Positions 1 through 9,164 of a DNA stretch of 33,631 bases are shown in pieces. The DNA is from CAXBPY01 sp003455275 (GTDB lineage: Bacteria > Bacteroidota > Bacteroidia > Chitinophagales > UBA10324). Positions within the stretch are counted from its first letter, which is position 1; the number at the start of each line of letters is the position of its first letter. Under the pieces are notes generated by a model. That model searched no databases. It was given only the letters and a program-made list of their open reading frames with translations, and was not told the DNA's origin. The DNA lies in the NCBI GenBank assembly GCA_963977675.1, contig CAXBPY010000031.1, positions 1 through 33,631 of the forward strand, read 5' to 3'. Both the position numbers and the translations under genes were made by a program.

Positions 1-459
1 GCTGAACTTAATTCAAATTACTTTTCAGTAGAGCGCAGTGCTGATGGCATCACTTTCACTTCAATTGGTAAAGTTGATGCTCATGGAACATCACAAGTAG
101 AAAATAATTATTCGCTGGTTGATGAAACACCATTGTGTGGAACTGCTTACTACCGTCTGAAGGAAGTTGATTTTGATGGAGCTGTTTCTTACTCTCAAAT
201 ACGCAGTGTGAATATTCAGTGTGAAACTGTTTCGCTCTATCCTAACCCGGTAGTGAACGAACTGCACATTCAACTTTTACAAACCGGAAATACTGAAATA
301 ACGATTTACAAAGTAGATGGTAGCAAGGCTTATCAGCTAGCTACAGATGAAGCATCAACTTCATTGCTGCTAAATATTGCACACCTTGCAGCCGGAAATT
401 ATTTACTTAGTATTAATCAAAACGGAAATATTCAAACTCAACGCTTCACCAAGCTATAA
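1..459 (+). CDS. T9SS-sorted secreted protein, C-terminal fragment (5' end outside window)
   Basis: The frame is open from base 1 to the TAA at 457-459, so only the last 152 residues are visible and the true start lies upstream. The first ~75 residues have the pattern usual just before Bacteroidota secretion tails (FSVERSADG, then YYRLKEVDFDG, then YSQIRSV), a beta-sandwich linker seen in many surface proteins. The rest matches a type IX secretion C-terminal domain: LYPNPV opens it, followed by beta-strand segments, AAGNYLLSI, and a short basic end RFTKL. Proteins with this tail cross the outer membrane by the Por system and are released or anchored on the surface. Nothing in the fragment shows the catalytic or binding function. 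A hairpin terminator follows within 25 bases. Confidence 0.85.
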   Translation, partial: AELNSNYFSVERSADGITFTSIGKVDAHGTSQVENNYSLVDETPLCGTAYYRLKEVDFDGAVSYSQIRSVNIQCETVSLYPNPVVNELHIQLLQTGNTEITIYKVDGSKAYQLATDEASTSLLLNIAHLAAGNYLLSINQNGNIQTQRFTKL

Positions 460-483
460 TGTTTGAATCCTTTACCCGCTTAC

Positions 484-520
484 AAAAAGCTGTTCCTGAA
501 TTTCGAGGAGCAGCTTTTTT
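484..520 (+). terminator. Rho-independent terminator
   Basis: AAAAAGCTGTTCCT (484-497) pairs with AGGAGCAGCTTTTTT (506-520) around an 8-base loop, with one G-T pair, and ends in a T run. It lies 24 bases after the stop of the T9SS gene. The A run on the left arm means it could also stop transcription coming from the polysaccharide cluster on the minus strand, which ends at 546. Confidence 0.85.
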
Positions 521-545
521 GTTTTACACCTACAATTAAAATAAG

Positions 546-1661
546 TCAGGCAACTTTTATCTTAGATTGTTTTTCTTTTTCCTTCCTTCTTTTTGAACCG
601 CGCTCATAAAAATTCTGCATCAGCGAAAACAATACGATAAAGTAAGCTGAGAGGATAATTGTAGTTTCTGATTTAAAAAAGCCGCGGTGATAAACAAAAA
701 AACAAACCATTGCCGAAGTAAAAATTGAAACCAGGCATAATGCATAAAAGACCTGCCTGTCAGTAAGGCCTAAGTACGCAAGATGATGAGTAGTATGATC
801 TTTACCCCCAACGAATGGCGATTGTTTTCTTAATAATCTTCTTATCACAACCGTTGTAGTATCAATAACAGGAATACAAAAAACAAGGCCCGGGATCAGG
901 AATTGTTTAATCTGAAAAACCGGACCGGGTACATCACGAAAATTCCACAATAGAATAACTCCAAGGCCTGAAAGAAAAACTCCAAGAAACTGCGACCCTG
1001 TGTCGCCCATATATATTCTTGAAGGATTAAAATTAAATACCATAAATCCCCCAAGAGCTCCTATCACTCCAATAATAAGGAAGGAGTATGTTGAGAAAAG
1101 GTGTCCTTCGATAGATAAGATAACAAGGCAAGTTAGCAGAATGATTGCAGAAACAGATGCTGTAATTCCATCCATATTGTCGAGCATATTGATTGAATTC
1201 ATAATTGCTATAACCCAAAAAAGTGTAAAGAGAGAATTCAAAGTATAGTAGTCAGAAATATTAATAACAACACCAGACACGACCAGAATAACCCCACAGG
1301 TAAGCTGACCTAAAAATTTCAGGAGTGGGTTGGTATTATATGCATCATCTGCAAGGCCAACTAAAAAACCAAAAGAAGATGCCAGCAATAAACCAATCAA
1401 CTCTTTGTTAAATAATGAATCAATATCTCTAAACACAAATGCACAAGCAGTAAAAGAGAGTAAGAAAACTATATAAAATGAAAAGCCACCAACAGAAGGT
1501 TTGGTGGTGGCTGCCCATCTAATTAAGTTAAGATCTTCATTATTTCTAATGCCTAAAGTTTTTGAAAACCGAATGAACAAACCATTTATGACAACTGAAA
1601 ATCCAATTGCAAGTAGAAAAAATACGACGAACGAAATTGCAATTTGAAACTCCTGATTCAT
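546..1661 (-). CDS. WecA/MraY-like undecaprenyl-phosphate sugar-1-phosphate transferase (GT4-type PNPT)
   Basis: A 371-residue polytopic membrane protein with about ten hydrophobic segments. Family motifs appear in order: VGLADD (101-106, the Mg-binding DD), NMLDNMDG (158-165), FNPSRIYMGDTGS (ending at 223) and GGKDHTTHHL (285-294, the HxH-type sugar-nucleotide loop). Known members transfer a sugar-1-phosphate from UDP-sugar to undecaprenyl phosphate at the inner membrane, starting assembly of a lipid-linked glycan. MraY itself is unlikely: no murein genes are nearby, and the neighbours (kinase/co-polymerase 6 bases upstream, export lipoprotein, glycosyltransferase) point to exopolysaccharide or O-antigen initiation. 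The C-terminus is a Lys/Arg-rich cytoplasmic tail. The sugar specificity (GlcNAc or another) cannot be read from sequence. It is the last gene of the operon. Confidence 0.9.
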   Translation of the reverse strand: MNQEFQIAISFVVFFLLAIGFSVVINGLFIRFSKTLGIRNNEDLNLIRWAATTKPSVGGFSFYIVFLLSFTACAFVFRDIDSLFNKELIGLLLASSFGFLVGLADDAYNTNPLLKFLGQLTCGVILVVSGVVINISDYYTLNSLFTLFWVIAIMNSINMLDNMDGITASVSAIILLTCLVILSIEGHLFSTYSFLIIGVIGALGGFMVFNFNPSRIYMGDTGSQFLGVFLSGLGVILLWNFRDVPGPVFQIKQFLIPGLVFCIPVIDTTTVVIRRLLRKQSPFVGGKDHTTHHLAYLGLTDRQVFYALCLVSIFTSAMVCFFVYHRGFFKSETTIILSAYFIVLFSLMQNFYERGSKRRKEKEKQSKIKVA

Positions 1662-1667
1662 TAGAAA

Positions 1668-4127
1668 TCAGAATTTATCTTTTATAAATTTTACGATTGT
1701 CTTCCATCGCGAAAGCTTGGGGGGCGCTGCATCAGAATAATAACCGTAACCATAGCTTCCTCCGCCGCCGTAACCGCCATATCCAGATCCATAACCATAT
1801 CCGTATCCATAGCCATAACCATAATTGTAAGAATAACCCGAGGCGCCCTGCCCCATTCCATTCAAAACAACTGAGAGTTTCAAAATCTGGTTGTCTGTAA
1901 CAAGTCGATTTACATTATTCAAAAAGTTTCTGCTCGAATAATCAGCACGAACAACATAAAGCGGATAATCCGATTTCTTCAAAAGTTCAAGCGCATCCGT
2001 TACTACTCCGATAGGTGGAGTATCCATTACAATGATGTCATACCTCGTTTTTAATTCTTCAATCAAATCCGCACATTTTTGAGACATAATAAATTCTGCG
2101 GGATTTGGTGGCACCGGTCCCGATGTGATAAAATCAAGGTTATCCCACTCGCTATGCTTTATACAATCATCCAGTTTGTATTTGCCTATAAGAATTGTGC
2201 TAAGCCCTTTGTTATTCTCTGTTGAAAATGCTTTATGAATTCTGGGTTTACGCAAGTCGAAATCAAGTATGATTGTTTTCTTACCTCCCACAGAAAATAT
2301 TCCTGCAGTATTAACCGCAACAAATGTTTTACCTTCTCCAGCTATGGTAGAGGTTACGGTCACTATTTTGGATCCAGAACTTGAGAACACATAATCAAGA
2401 TTGGTTCTTATACTTCTGAATGCCTCCGAGATTACAGACTTTGGATTCATATTAACTACCAGCTGGGATACATCCATTGGTTTTTTATATACCGGAATCA
2501 CACCTATCAATCCTGCATTGCAGAACTTATCAATTTCAGATATTGAAAGAATTTTATTACTGAGAAGATACCGGATAAGAATAAAAACAAAACTGATGAC
2601 AATCCCGGTAATGATCCCAAGAATTTTCATAAGCGGGACATTGGGGAACACGGGTGTTTTCGGTGGATCGGCTTTCTTTAAGATTACAAAATCAGAAACA
2701 AATCCTGCAAGTGTTATACTATAACTTGCCTGCCGGTCCAGCAGCATTAAGTAATATTTTTCTTTCAGGTCGCTGAGCTTGTTAAGCCTTTCATATTCGG
2801 CCTCCAGTTCCGGAAACTCATTGAAGTCTTTTTGATATTTGTCATAATTTTCATTCAATATTTTTTTTTCTTGCTGAAGGTTTCGCTTCGAGTTATTTAT
2901 ATTTTCAATAATATTATCCTTAACCTCTCCAATTTGTTTATCAAGATTAATGACAACAGGATTTGCAGGTTTCAGTTTCAGAAGTTTTTCTCTCTTATCT
3001 GCCTGAAGCCGGTCCAAAGCATCTACATAATGAAAGAGTCCACTGTATTTCTGATCCACTACACCCAACAATAGTTTTGATGAATCTTTGTATTGAGTAA
3101 AGTAATCCAGATAATAGTTTAGGTTTTTATCATCAATATCTAAATCAGCAAGATCTTTTCTAATATCTTCGAGCATATTAATAATCTCTGCCTCCTTAGA
3201 ACCGGTACTGATAAGTCCGTGTTCAATCTTAAATGCTTTCAATTGATTTTCGTATGCCTGAAGTTCGGCGCTCAGGACATCAATTTGTACTTTAATAAAA
3301 TCCAGAACAAGGGTTGAACTTTCCGTTTTCTTTTCCTTATCATATTTTATAAATTCTTCCTGTAATGTGTTTATTATATCTGATGCCTTTTGTGGTACAG
3401 GATCTTGCATAGTAAACATGATAGAAGGCGGAAAATTTTCGATGCGGATTCGGGCGCGAAAATCTTTTTGTAAATTGGCTCTGCTATTGACGATAAAATA
3501 GTACTGGCCTTCCAGGTAAACTTCCGGATGTTTTTTAAAATCGCTTGCAGCCGCAAGATGTGCTGTTAGCTCAATATCAGGTGTAGAAAGTTTTTGATTA
3601 AACTTTCCGTTAAATGTGAATTTGGTTTTGTCAATCTTGTATTCGATTTGGTAATCGCGAGCGCTTTTAAAATAAAAGAATATTGGAAAATCATACAACT
3701 CAGAATTCTTAATAACCGGTGTCACCTCAAAAGGTGATGATTTGTATCGTTCCTCAACCAAAATTTGGCCGAGATTGAAATAACTAACTTCAAGCGGCAG
3801 GTTATCAATCACACGATCAAGAATTACATTCGATCTCATGATCTGAATATTTTTCTGCAACTGATCCTGATCTAATACATTATTTGAAGCGCTTCCAATA
3901 CCTAAATCAGTTGATGTGTTTTCCTGTTTAATCATGAGGGTTCCACCAACTTCAAACATTGGCTGCGTATAACGCAGGTATAAAAGCGAAGAAGACATGG
4001 TTAATAAAACAATGAGCACACACCATATCAAGCTCTTTCTTGCAATGATCATGAGCAATCCCGGGTTAAAATCTTCCCCCAGGATTTTCTGCATCGGACT
4101 TAATATAATTTTCTTATCCTGCGTCAT
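1668..4127 (-). CDS. Wzc-like polysaccharide co-polymerase fused to BY-kinase
   Basis: An 819-residue inner-membrane protein. TM1 lies at ~32-50, then a long periplasmic Wzz-type region with coiled-coil stretches (~270-460), a pre-TM proline motif (TPVFPNVP, 491-498), and TM2 at ~500-522. The cytoplasmic bacterial tyrosine kinase domain has Walker A (AGEGKT, 596-601), Walker A' (ILDFDLRKPR, 620-629) and Walker B (IIVMDTPP, 698-705). The tail (~765-797) contains 14 tyrosines, mostly as GY repeats; such tails are the usual autophosphorylation sites. Known homologues set chain length and couple polymerisation to export through the Wza channel. The ATG overlaps the stop of the upstream wza-like gene by 4 bases (ATGA), indicating translational coupling. 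The fused, single-chain form is typical of Gram-negatives. Confidence 0.92.
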   Translation of the reverse strand: MTQDKKIILSPMQKILGEDFNPGLLMIIARKSLIWCVLIVLLTMSSSLLYLRYTQPMFEVGGTLMIKQENTSTDLGIGSASNNVLDQDQLQKNIQIMRSNVILDRVIDNLPLEVSYFNLGQILVEERYKSSPFEVTPVIKNSELYDFPIFFYFKSARDYQIEYKIDKTKFTFNGKFNQKLSTPDIELTAHLAAASDFKKHPEVYLEGQYYFIVNSRANLQKDFRARIRIENFPPSIMFTMQDPVPQKASDIINTLQEEFIKYDKEKKTESSTLVLDFIKVQIDVLSAELQAYENQLKAFKIEHGLISTGSKEAEIINMLEDIRKDLADLDIDDKNLNYYLDYFTQYKDSSKLLLGVVDQKYSGLFHYVDALDRLQADKREKLLKLKPANPVVINLDKQIGEVKDNIIENINNSKRNLQQEKKILNENYDKYQKDFNEFPELEAEYERLNKLSDLKEKYYLMLLDRQASYSITLAGFVSDFVILKKADPPKTPVFPNVPLMKILGIITGIVISFVFILIRYLLSNKILSISEIDKFCNAGLIGVIPVYKKPMDVSQLVVNMNPKSVISEAFRSIRTNLDYVFSSSGSKIVTVTSTIAGEGKTFVAVNTAGIFSVGGKKTIILDFDLRKPRIHKAFSTENNKGLSTILIGKYKLDDCIKHSEWDNLDFITSGPVPPNPAEFIMSQKCADLIEELKTRYDIIVMDTPPIGVVTDALELLKKSDYPLYVVRADYSSRNFLNNVNRLVTDNQILKLSVVLNGMGQGASGYSYNYGYGYGYGYGYGSGYGGYGGGGSYGYGYYSDAAPPKLSRWKTIVKFIKDKF

Positions 4128-4912
4128 TGTTTAAACCCTCGGATAGTTGTAATAACCAGGGCAGCGGTTGTAAATAGAGAGATAAATGGAAGAATCTGAT
4201 TATTGATATCACTAAAACTCATTGCTGGCTCAAGGTAGATAACATCATTAGCTTCAACTGTCAGATTTGCTTTTCGCATCCCTTCAATTGTTGAGAGGTC
4301 AATAAGATATACCTGCGGGTTCCTGAGATCACCCCTTATCAGTTTTATTTTATAAGTCTTTGAATCCGGTACGCCCCCTGCGAGTCCCAGCACTTCGAGT
4401 AAAGACATGTTTTCATTATCAAGTTCAACAGGCGTACCGGCTCCCTGGCCTGAAAATACAGTACACCTTCGGTTTGTAACTCTTATTTTCACATAAGGGT
4501 TTACAAAATAAAATGAGTACCGCTGACTCAATAAATTTTCTGCACCTGATATTGTATAACCAGCAAGATACACTGAATCGAGTAAAGGCAATATTGAAAA
4601 CCCTTCGTTTCTGATTGAATATATCACAGGTGAATAATAGAGTGCCTGTCCAATTACATCAACTAGCTGATATCCGTTGTTTGACAATATTTGAACCTCA
4701 ATTATATCTCCAGCTTTTAAAACATATTCAGATGTATTAACGGTAGTATCAGGAGGTGTAAACTGATAAAATTTATCCGTCTTAAACAACAGGTTAGGAT
4801 AGAAAAGTCTGCAAGATGAAAACAGAAATGGAAATAATAGAAAAAGCACACCTATTGTCAATTTCCTTGTTTCCAATTTGCTGTTTTGTTTTAGTGCGAC
4901 AAATGTAATCAA
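4124..4912 (-). CDS. Wza-like polysaccharide export lipoprotein (Poly_export/SLBB)
   Basis: About 262 residues. A hydrophobic segment (GVLFLLFPFLFSSC) ends in a lipobox-like Cys34, so this is likely a lipoprotein. Then come a polysaccharide-export domain (YVLKAGDIIEVQIL, ~63-76) and an SLBB-type domain (MSLLEVLGLAGG, then KIKLIRGD and NDVIYLEP), followed by a hydrophobic C-terminal stretch (ILPFISLFTTAALVI) that could span the outer membrane, as the Wza C-terminal helix does. The start is uncertain: no ATG lies upstream of the lipobox, and the candidates are TTG codons at 4912, 4876 and 4861. The longest is given. The 4-base overlap with the kinase gene downstream and the 10-base gap from the glycosyltransferase upstream place it inside the operon. 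It probably forms the export channel that works with the Wzc-like kinase. Confidence 0.88.
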   Translation of the reverse strand: MITFVALKQNSKLETRKLTIGVLFLLFPFLFSSCRLFYPNLLFKTDKFYQFTPPDTTVNTSEYVLKAGDIIEVQILSNNGYQLVDVIGQALYYSPVIYSIRNEGFSILPLLDSVYLAGYTISGAENLLSQRYSFYFVNPYVKIRVTNRRCTVFSGQGAGTPVELDNENMSLLEVLGLAGGVPDSKTYKIKLIRGDLRNPQVYLIDLSTIEGMRKANLTVEANDVIYLEPAMSFSDINNQILPFISLFTTAALVITTIRGFKQ

Positions 4913-4922
4913 AGATGGTCGA

Positions 4923-6113
4923 TTAACTTGATGCTACAAGTCGCCGGTAGAGTTGAGCCGTATCATCAATTAGCCGCTTGTAACTGAATTTTGTTCCAAC
5001 AAAATCGTGTCCACGGTTTCCCATTTCCAGTCTTCGTTCTTCATCTTCCACCAGCATTAGTAGATTTCTTGCAAAATTATTTACGCTCATCTTCGAAGAT
5101 ATCAATGCCGTTTTTTCAGGAATAACAACATCTGTAATACCGCCCACTCTTGTTGTAACTATTGGGCGATTGGCCGCCTGAGCCTCAATTAGGCTAACCG
5201 GTGTTCCTTCGTTAAATGAACAAAGTGCAATGATATCTGAACCTGCATTTACCACATCAATATCTTTTTTCCATGAAGTGAATGTGAGTTTCGCTTTTCG
5301 TTTTTCGTTAACGAATGATACGAAATCAATCCCGAGTGAGCTGGCATAGCCCTCAATAAGCTGACGATCTTCACCATCTCCAACAATAAATGCCCGAACT
5401 TTTTTGTTGGTATTCTCTAATAAAATTTTTAGTGCGTTTAAAAAAAGCTTATGATTTTTTACAGGAACAATTCTTCCGATGATTGAAATGACAACTTCAT
5501 CATCGTCAACCATGTATTCCTGTCTGAATTTTTTTCTCTTCTCTTCCTGATTCTCAAGAAATGGTTCAAGGTTAAAACCAAGCGGTATTACTTCTATTTT
5601 TTCCATTGGCGCCACTTCATAGATTAATCCCAGTTCGCTTTTCTGCCTTTCGCTTATTGCTATTATTCGAGTGGATCGTGCTGCCAGATATCTTTCTATT
5701 TCCAGAAACATTCTTGTTTTCAGCGGGCCGAAATATGAATGGAAAACATGACCATGAAATGTGTGAAGAATATTTTTTACTCCGCAATTAATAGCCGCCA
5801 AGCGCCCGAGTGTTCCTGCTTTTGCGGCATGTGTATGAACAATATCCGGTTTAAATTCCTGAATTATTTTTTTAATCCTTTTATATGCTTTCCGGTCATG
5901 AATTAAACTAATGTCACGATACATTTCCGGTATATACAACGGTTCAATTCCTAATTCTTTTGCGATGTACTCGGAACTTTCCTCTGACTCGTCTATCATA
6001 CCCGACACCAATAATGTTTCAAACTCGGGAGCGAGATACTTAGTCAGATAGGCAACATTGAATGTTGGTCCACCAAGATTTAACCTATTTATAATTCGTA
6101 GAACTCGCGTCAT
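4923..6113 (-). CDS. GT4-family glycosyltransferase
   Basis: 396 residues with the GT-B fold pattern of family 4. The N-terminus is VLRIINRLNLGGP, where the Gly-rich acceptor loop normally sits. Next come VHTHAAKAGTLGR and HTFHGHVFHSYF, then IIGRIVPVKNH at the start of the donor domain. The retaining EX7E motif is E302-GTPVSLI-E310, followed by a motif ending TTRVGGITDVV. The frame stays open to a TTG at 6149, but the ATG at 6113 is chosen because the family starts just before this segment. The product should add a sugar from a nucleotide donor to the growing lipid-linked glycan at the cytoplasmic face. Donor and linkage are not readable. It lies 10 bases upstream of the export lipoprotein gene in the same operon. 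Confidence 0.9.
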   Translation of the reverse strand: MTRVLRIINRLNLGGPTFNVAYLTKYLAPEFETLLVSGMIDESEESSEYIAKELGIEPLYIPEMYRDISLIHDRKAYKRIKKIIQEFKPDIVHTHAAKAGTLGRLAAINCGVKNILHTFHGHVFHSYFGPLKTRMFLEIERYLAARSTRIIAISERQKSELGLIYEVAPMEKIEVIPLGFNLEPFLENQEEKRKKFRQEYMVDDDEVVISIIGRIVPVKNHKLFLNALKILLENTNKKVRAFIVGDGEDRQLIEGYASSLGIDFVSFVNEKRKAKLTFTSWKKDIDVVNAGSDIIALCSFNEGTPVSLIEAQAANRPIVTTRVGGITDVVIPEKTALISSKMSVNNFARNLLMLVEDEERRLEMGNRGHDFVGTKFSYKRLIDDTAQLYRRLVASS

Positions 6114-6208
6114 AGGCAAAAGGATAACTTCGTAAAGATAGCGCAACAAAATGCCTTTGTCAAGCAGAAAATTTTATCAGGTAATTTGTTAAAGAATTTC
6201 GGCATCAC

Positions 6209-8107
6209 TCAATCAATCATAAATCTCTTCCACCAATATTGAAAAACAATTATCGCCCAAATCTGAGCGGCAGAATCTCCAGGATTATTTGAATGAAGTT
6301 TTTCTTTTAGTTTAAGGATAGAGTTATAGTTGAAAACACTCTGCGATTCTATAAATTCTTTCGAAGTCAGTTCATCAATGGTATTTTTTAATTTCGTTCT
6401 GAACCAGTTTAAAAGCGGAACTTCAAATCCTTGCTTGGGTCGGTTATAAAGTTCTTTCGGCAAAATTTCTCTAAATGCATCCTGAACAATTCGCTTACGA
6501 CTGTTTCCATTTATTTTATACCCGGCAGGAAGAGAAAATGCAAAATCTACCATTCGGTAATCCAGAAAAGGGGTTCTGACTTCAAGAGAATTTGCCATGC
6601 TCATCCGATCAACTTTTGTGAGCATATCAGATGGCAAAACCAAAGTCATATCAGCAAGCAAAACTTCATTCATATCGTCAGAAGTATTAAGAGGTTTTAA
6701 AAAAAACTCCTTCTCGATTTGTAGTTCGTTGCTATTGGTTTTCCATTTGTCCTGAAGCAGGTTATTGACATATTCATCTCCGCCGATAGTACAGAACTTC
6801 CAGTAGCGGTCTTTCACATTCATCTTCATGCCCTGCGAAAGTTTATTCATGCGGCGAATGGTGTTTGAAATTTTTCCATTACGCGATTGCGGCATGGCCC
6901 TCAATAAAAAATCAAAAGATGAAATTATTTTTTCAACCGTACCTGCGTTTCGGATTTTGTATTCTCCTACATGCTTCATATATCCGCCGAAAAGTTCATC
7001 TGCTCCATCTCCGCTTAAAGCTACCGTCACTTTTTCTCTCGTGTGTCTGCTAAGAATATGAACCGGAATGGCAGAAGAATCAGCAAATGGTTCATCAATG
7101 TAATCAAGAACATCAAATAAATCATGAAGCAAATCATCAGTGGTAAGTGAAAAAACAGTGTGCTCAGTTTTGAATTTACGGGCAACTAATTCTGCATATT
7201 GTGTTTCATCAAAAAAAGGTTCATCTCGAAACCCGATTGAAAAAGTTTTAAGATGATCTGTGTGCCTCGCCGCCATTGCAACTACAACTGAGGAATCAAT
7301 TCCGCCACTCAGAAATGCGCCAAGCGGTACATCGCTGATCAGCCTTCTTTTCACCGCATCATCTGTGAGTTCCACTAATTTCTTTTTAGACTCTTCATAA
7401 TCATGTGCGTGAATTTTCTTGGAAGAAACAAACGGAATTGAATAGAATTTTTTTTCCTCAACAGGGCTTTTGCCATCCAGAAAAAAATAACTTCCCGGAT
7501 TAAGCTGTTTTATGTTTTTGAAAATGCTGCGGGGCTGTGGTATGTAATTGAGCCGGAAATAAAGTGAAAGTGATACCAAATCAATTTCCCTGTTTACCGG
7601 GAAATTCACCATGCCCTTCATTTCAGAGGCAAACACAAAAACAGATTCATCAAAAAAATAATAAAGTGGTTTTACTCCATAGCGGTCGCGGGCAACCAAC
7701 ATTTTATTATTAATGGAATCATAAATTGCCAAGGCATAAAATCCATTGAGCCGATTAAGAAATTTTTCACCCTCACGAATGAAAAGCTGCAAAACAACCT
7801 CTGTATCACTTTGCGTAAGAAATGAAACTCCCTGTTTTACAAGTTCGGTTTTTAATTCACGATAATTAAAAATCTCACCATTGAAAATGATGCAATACTT
7901 CTTTGATTCATCCCACAACGGCTGATTTGCATTTTCGCTTACATCAATAATGGAAAGGCGGCGATGAGCAAGCGCCGCATTATTATTCTGCCAGATATTT
8001 CCTGCGTCGGGTCCTCGCTTTTTAAGAGAGTCGGTAACTGACTGCAGGGAATCAAACCATTTTCGGTTCTCATTTTTCAGAGAATAAATTCCTGCAATGC
8101 CGCACAT
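6209..8107 (-). CDS. asnB: Glutamine-hydrolysing asparagine synthase (AsnB-type amidotransferase)
   Basis: 632 residues, full length. MCGIAGIYS exposes Cys2, the class II glutaminase nucleophile after Met removal. RGPD, LAHRRLSIID and FNGEIFNYREL are the other glutaminase landmarks. The synthetase half carries the ATP-pyrophosphatase loop SGGIDSS (267-273), LSGDGADELFGGY, and the C-terminal RTPFLDYRMVDFA and RPKQGFEVP. Known AsnB converts Asp, Gln and ATP to Asn. Close paralogues in polysaccharide clusters are thought to amidate sugar acids or peptide substituents. This copy sits 95 bases upstream of the glycosyltransferase and points the same way, so either role is possible. Sequence alone does not separate them. 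The family call is firm; the symbol is by family, not proven role. Confidence 0.9.
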   Translation of the reverse strand: MCGIAGIYSLKNENRKWFDSLQSVTDSLKKRGPDAGNIWQNNNAALAHRRLSIIDVSENANQPLWDESKKYCIIFNGEIFNYRELKTELVKQGVSFLTQSDTEVVLQLFIREGEKFLNRLNGFYALAIYDSINNKMLVARDRYGVKPLYYFFDESVFVFASEMKGMVNFPVNREIDLVSLSLYFRLNYIPQPRSIFKNIKQLNPGSYFFLDGKSPVEEKKFYSIPFVSSKKIHAHDYEESKKKLVELTDDAVKRRLISDVPLGAFLSGGIDSSVVVAMAARHTDHLKTFSIGFRDEPFFDETQYAELVARKFKTEHTVFSLTTDDLLHDLFDVLDYIDEPFADSSAIPVHILSRHTREKVTVALSGDGADELFGGYMKHVGEYKIRNAGTVEKIISSFDFLLRAMPQSRNGKISNTIRRMNKLSQGMKMNVKDRYWKFCTIGGDEYVNNLLQDKWKTNSNELQIEKEFFLKPLNTSDDMNEVLLADMTLVLPSDMLTKVDRMSMANSLEVRTPFLDYRMVDFAFSLPAGYKINGNSRKRIVQDAFREILPKELYNRPKQGFEVPLLNWFRTKLKNTIDELTSKEFIESQSVFNYNSILKLKEKLHSNNPGDSAAQIWAIIVFQYWWKRFMID

Positions 8108-8205
8108 GCTACTTCAAATAATTATCGGACAAATATGTAAGCAGAATAATTAATACGCTCTACGAAAAATGGAATCAATAACTGTAAAGTATTTTGCGCC
8201 CCGTT

Positions 8206-9162
8206 ATGAAAGTAACTGAACATATTGCCAACGCAAAATCAACCCTGATTTCTTTTGAGATTTTACCGCCGCTTAAAGGGGCCGGAATACAAAGTATATA
8301 CAACACTCTGGATCCGTTGATGGATTTCAAGCCTCCGTTTATCAATGTCACTTACCACCGGTCTGAATTTATTTTTAAAAAGACTGCTGAAGGTTTGTTT
8401 GAAAAAAAAATTGTGCGCAAGCGCCCGGGAACTGCGGGAATATGCACCGCTATTCACACCAAGTACAAAGTCGATACAGTTCCGCACCTGATCTGTGGCG
8501 GGTTCTCAGTCGATGAAACAGAAGACCTGCTCATAGAACTCAATTTTCTGGGCATTAATAATGTGTTGCTTCTGCGTGGAGATAAAATGAAAAGTGAAGA
8601 AGTTTTTTCGTCTGAAAAAAACGGACATCAGAATGCAATTGATTTAGTTCATCAAACCGTTCGGATGAATAAAGGAATATACCTCGAAGAGGATCTGAAC
8701 AACGCAGTGCCTACTGATTTTTGTATTGGTGTAGCAGGTTATCCTGAAAAACATTATGAAGCAGCCAACATGGAATCAGACTTGAATTATCTGAAAGCAA
8801 AAGTGGATGCAGGAGCAAACTATATCGTAACTCAAATGTTTTTTGATAACAAAAAGTTTTTTCAGTTTGTGAAACTGTGCCGTGAAAAAGGAATTACTGT
8901 TCCGATTATTCCAGGGCTCAAACCAATCACCAACAAAAAGCAAATTGCCAATCTTCCCAGGATTTTCAATGTAGATATTCCTTCGGAATTACTGATTGAA
9001 TTTGATAAGTGCAATTCAGATGAGGATGTAAAACAGGTTGGAATCGATTGGTGTATAAATCAGTGTCGTGAATTAATGAAAGAAAAAATTCCGGTGATTC
9101 ATTTTTATACAATGAGTAACTCAGGCCCTGTGAAAAAAATTGTTGAAAATATCTATTCGTAA
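8206..9162 (+). CDS. metF: 5,10-methylenetetrahydrofolate reductase (MetF)
   Basis: 318 residues from the ATG at 8206. The frame extends to a TTG at 8194 but the ATG gives the normal family length. SFEILPP (16-22) holds the conserved active-site Glu. Further matches are NVTYH, the TIM-barrel strands with LLLRGD, FCIGVAGYPEKH, the Lys/Asp region around DAGANYIVTQMFFD, and PIIPGLKPI. The enzyme is FAD-dependent and reduces methylene-THF to methyl-THF for methionine synthesis in the cytoplasm. It stands alone: upstream asnB diverges, and the membrane-protein gene downstream converges with only 2 bases between the stop codons. No methionine synthase and no evident SAM riboswitch is seen in the 98-base upstream gap. 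Confidence 0.93.
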   Translation: MKVTEHIANAKSTLISFEILPPLKGAGIQSIYNTLDPLMDFKPPFINVTYHRSEFIFKKTAEGLFEKKIVRKRPGTAGICTAIHTKYKVDTVPHLICGGFSVDETEDLLIELNFLGINNVLLLRGDKMKSEEVFSSEKNGHQNAIDLVHQTVRMNKGIYLEEDLNNAVPTDFCIGVAGYPEKHYEAANMESDLNYLKAKVDAGANYIVTQMFFDNKKFFQFVKLCREKGITVPIIPGLKPITNKKQIANLPRIFNVDIPSELLIEFDKCNSDEDVKQVGIDWCINQCRELMKEKIPVIHFYTMSNSGPVKKIVENIYS

Positions 9163-9164
9163 AA

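Noticed and set aside
1745..1840. Tandem repeat tract considered as a CRISPR-like or minisatellite element
   Set aside because: It is fully explained as the coding sequence for the kinase's GY tail; there are no spacers.
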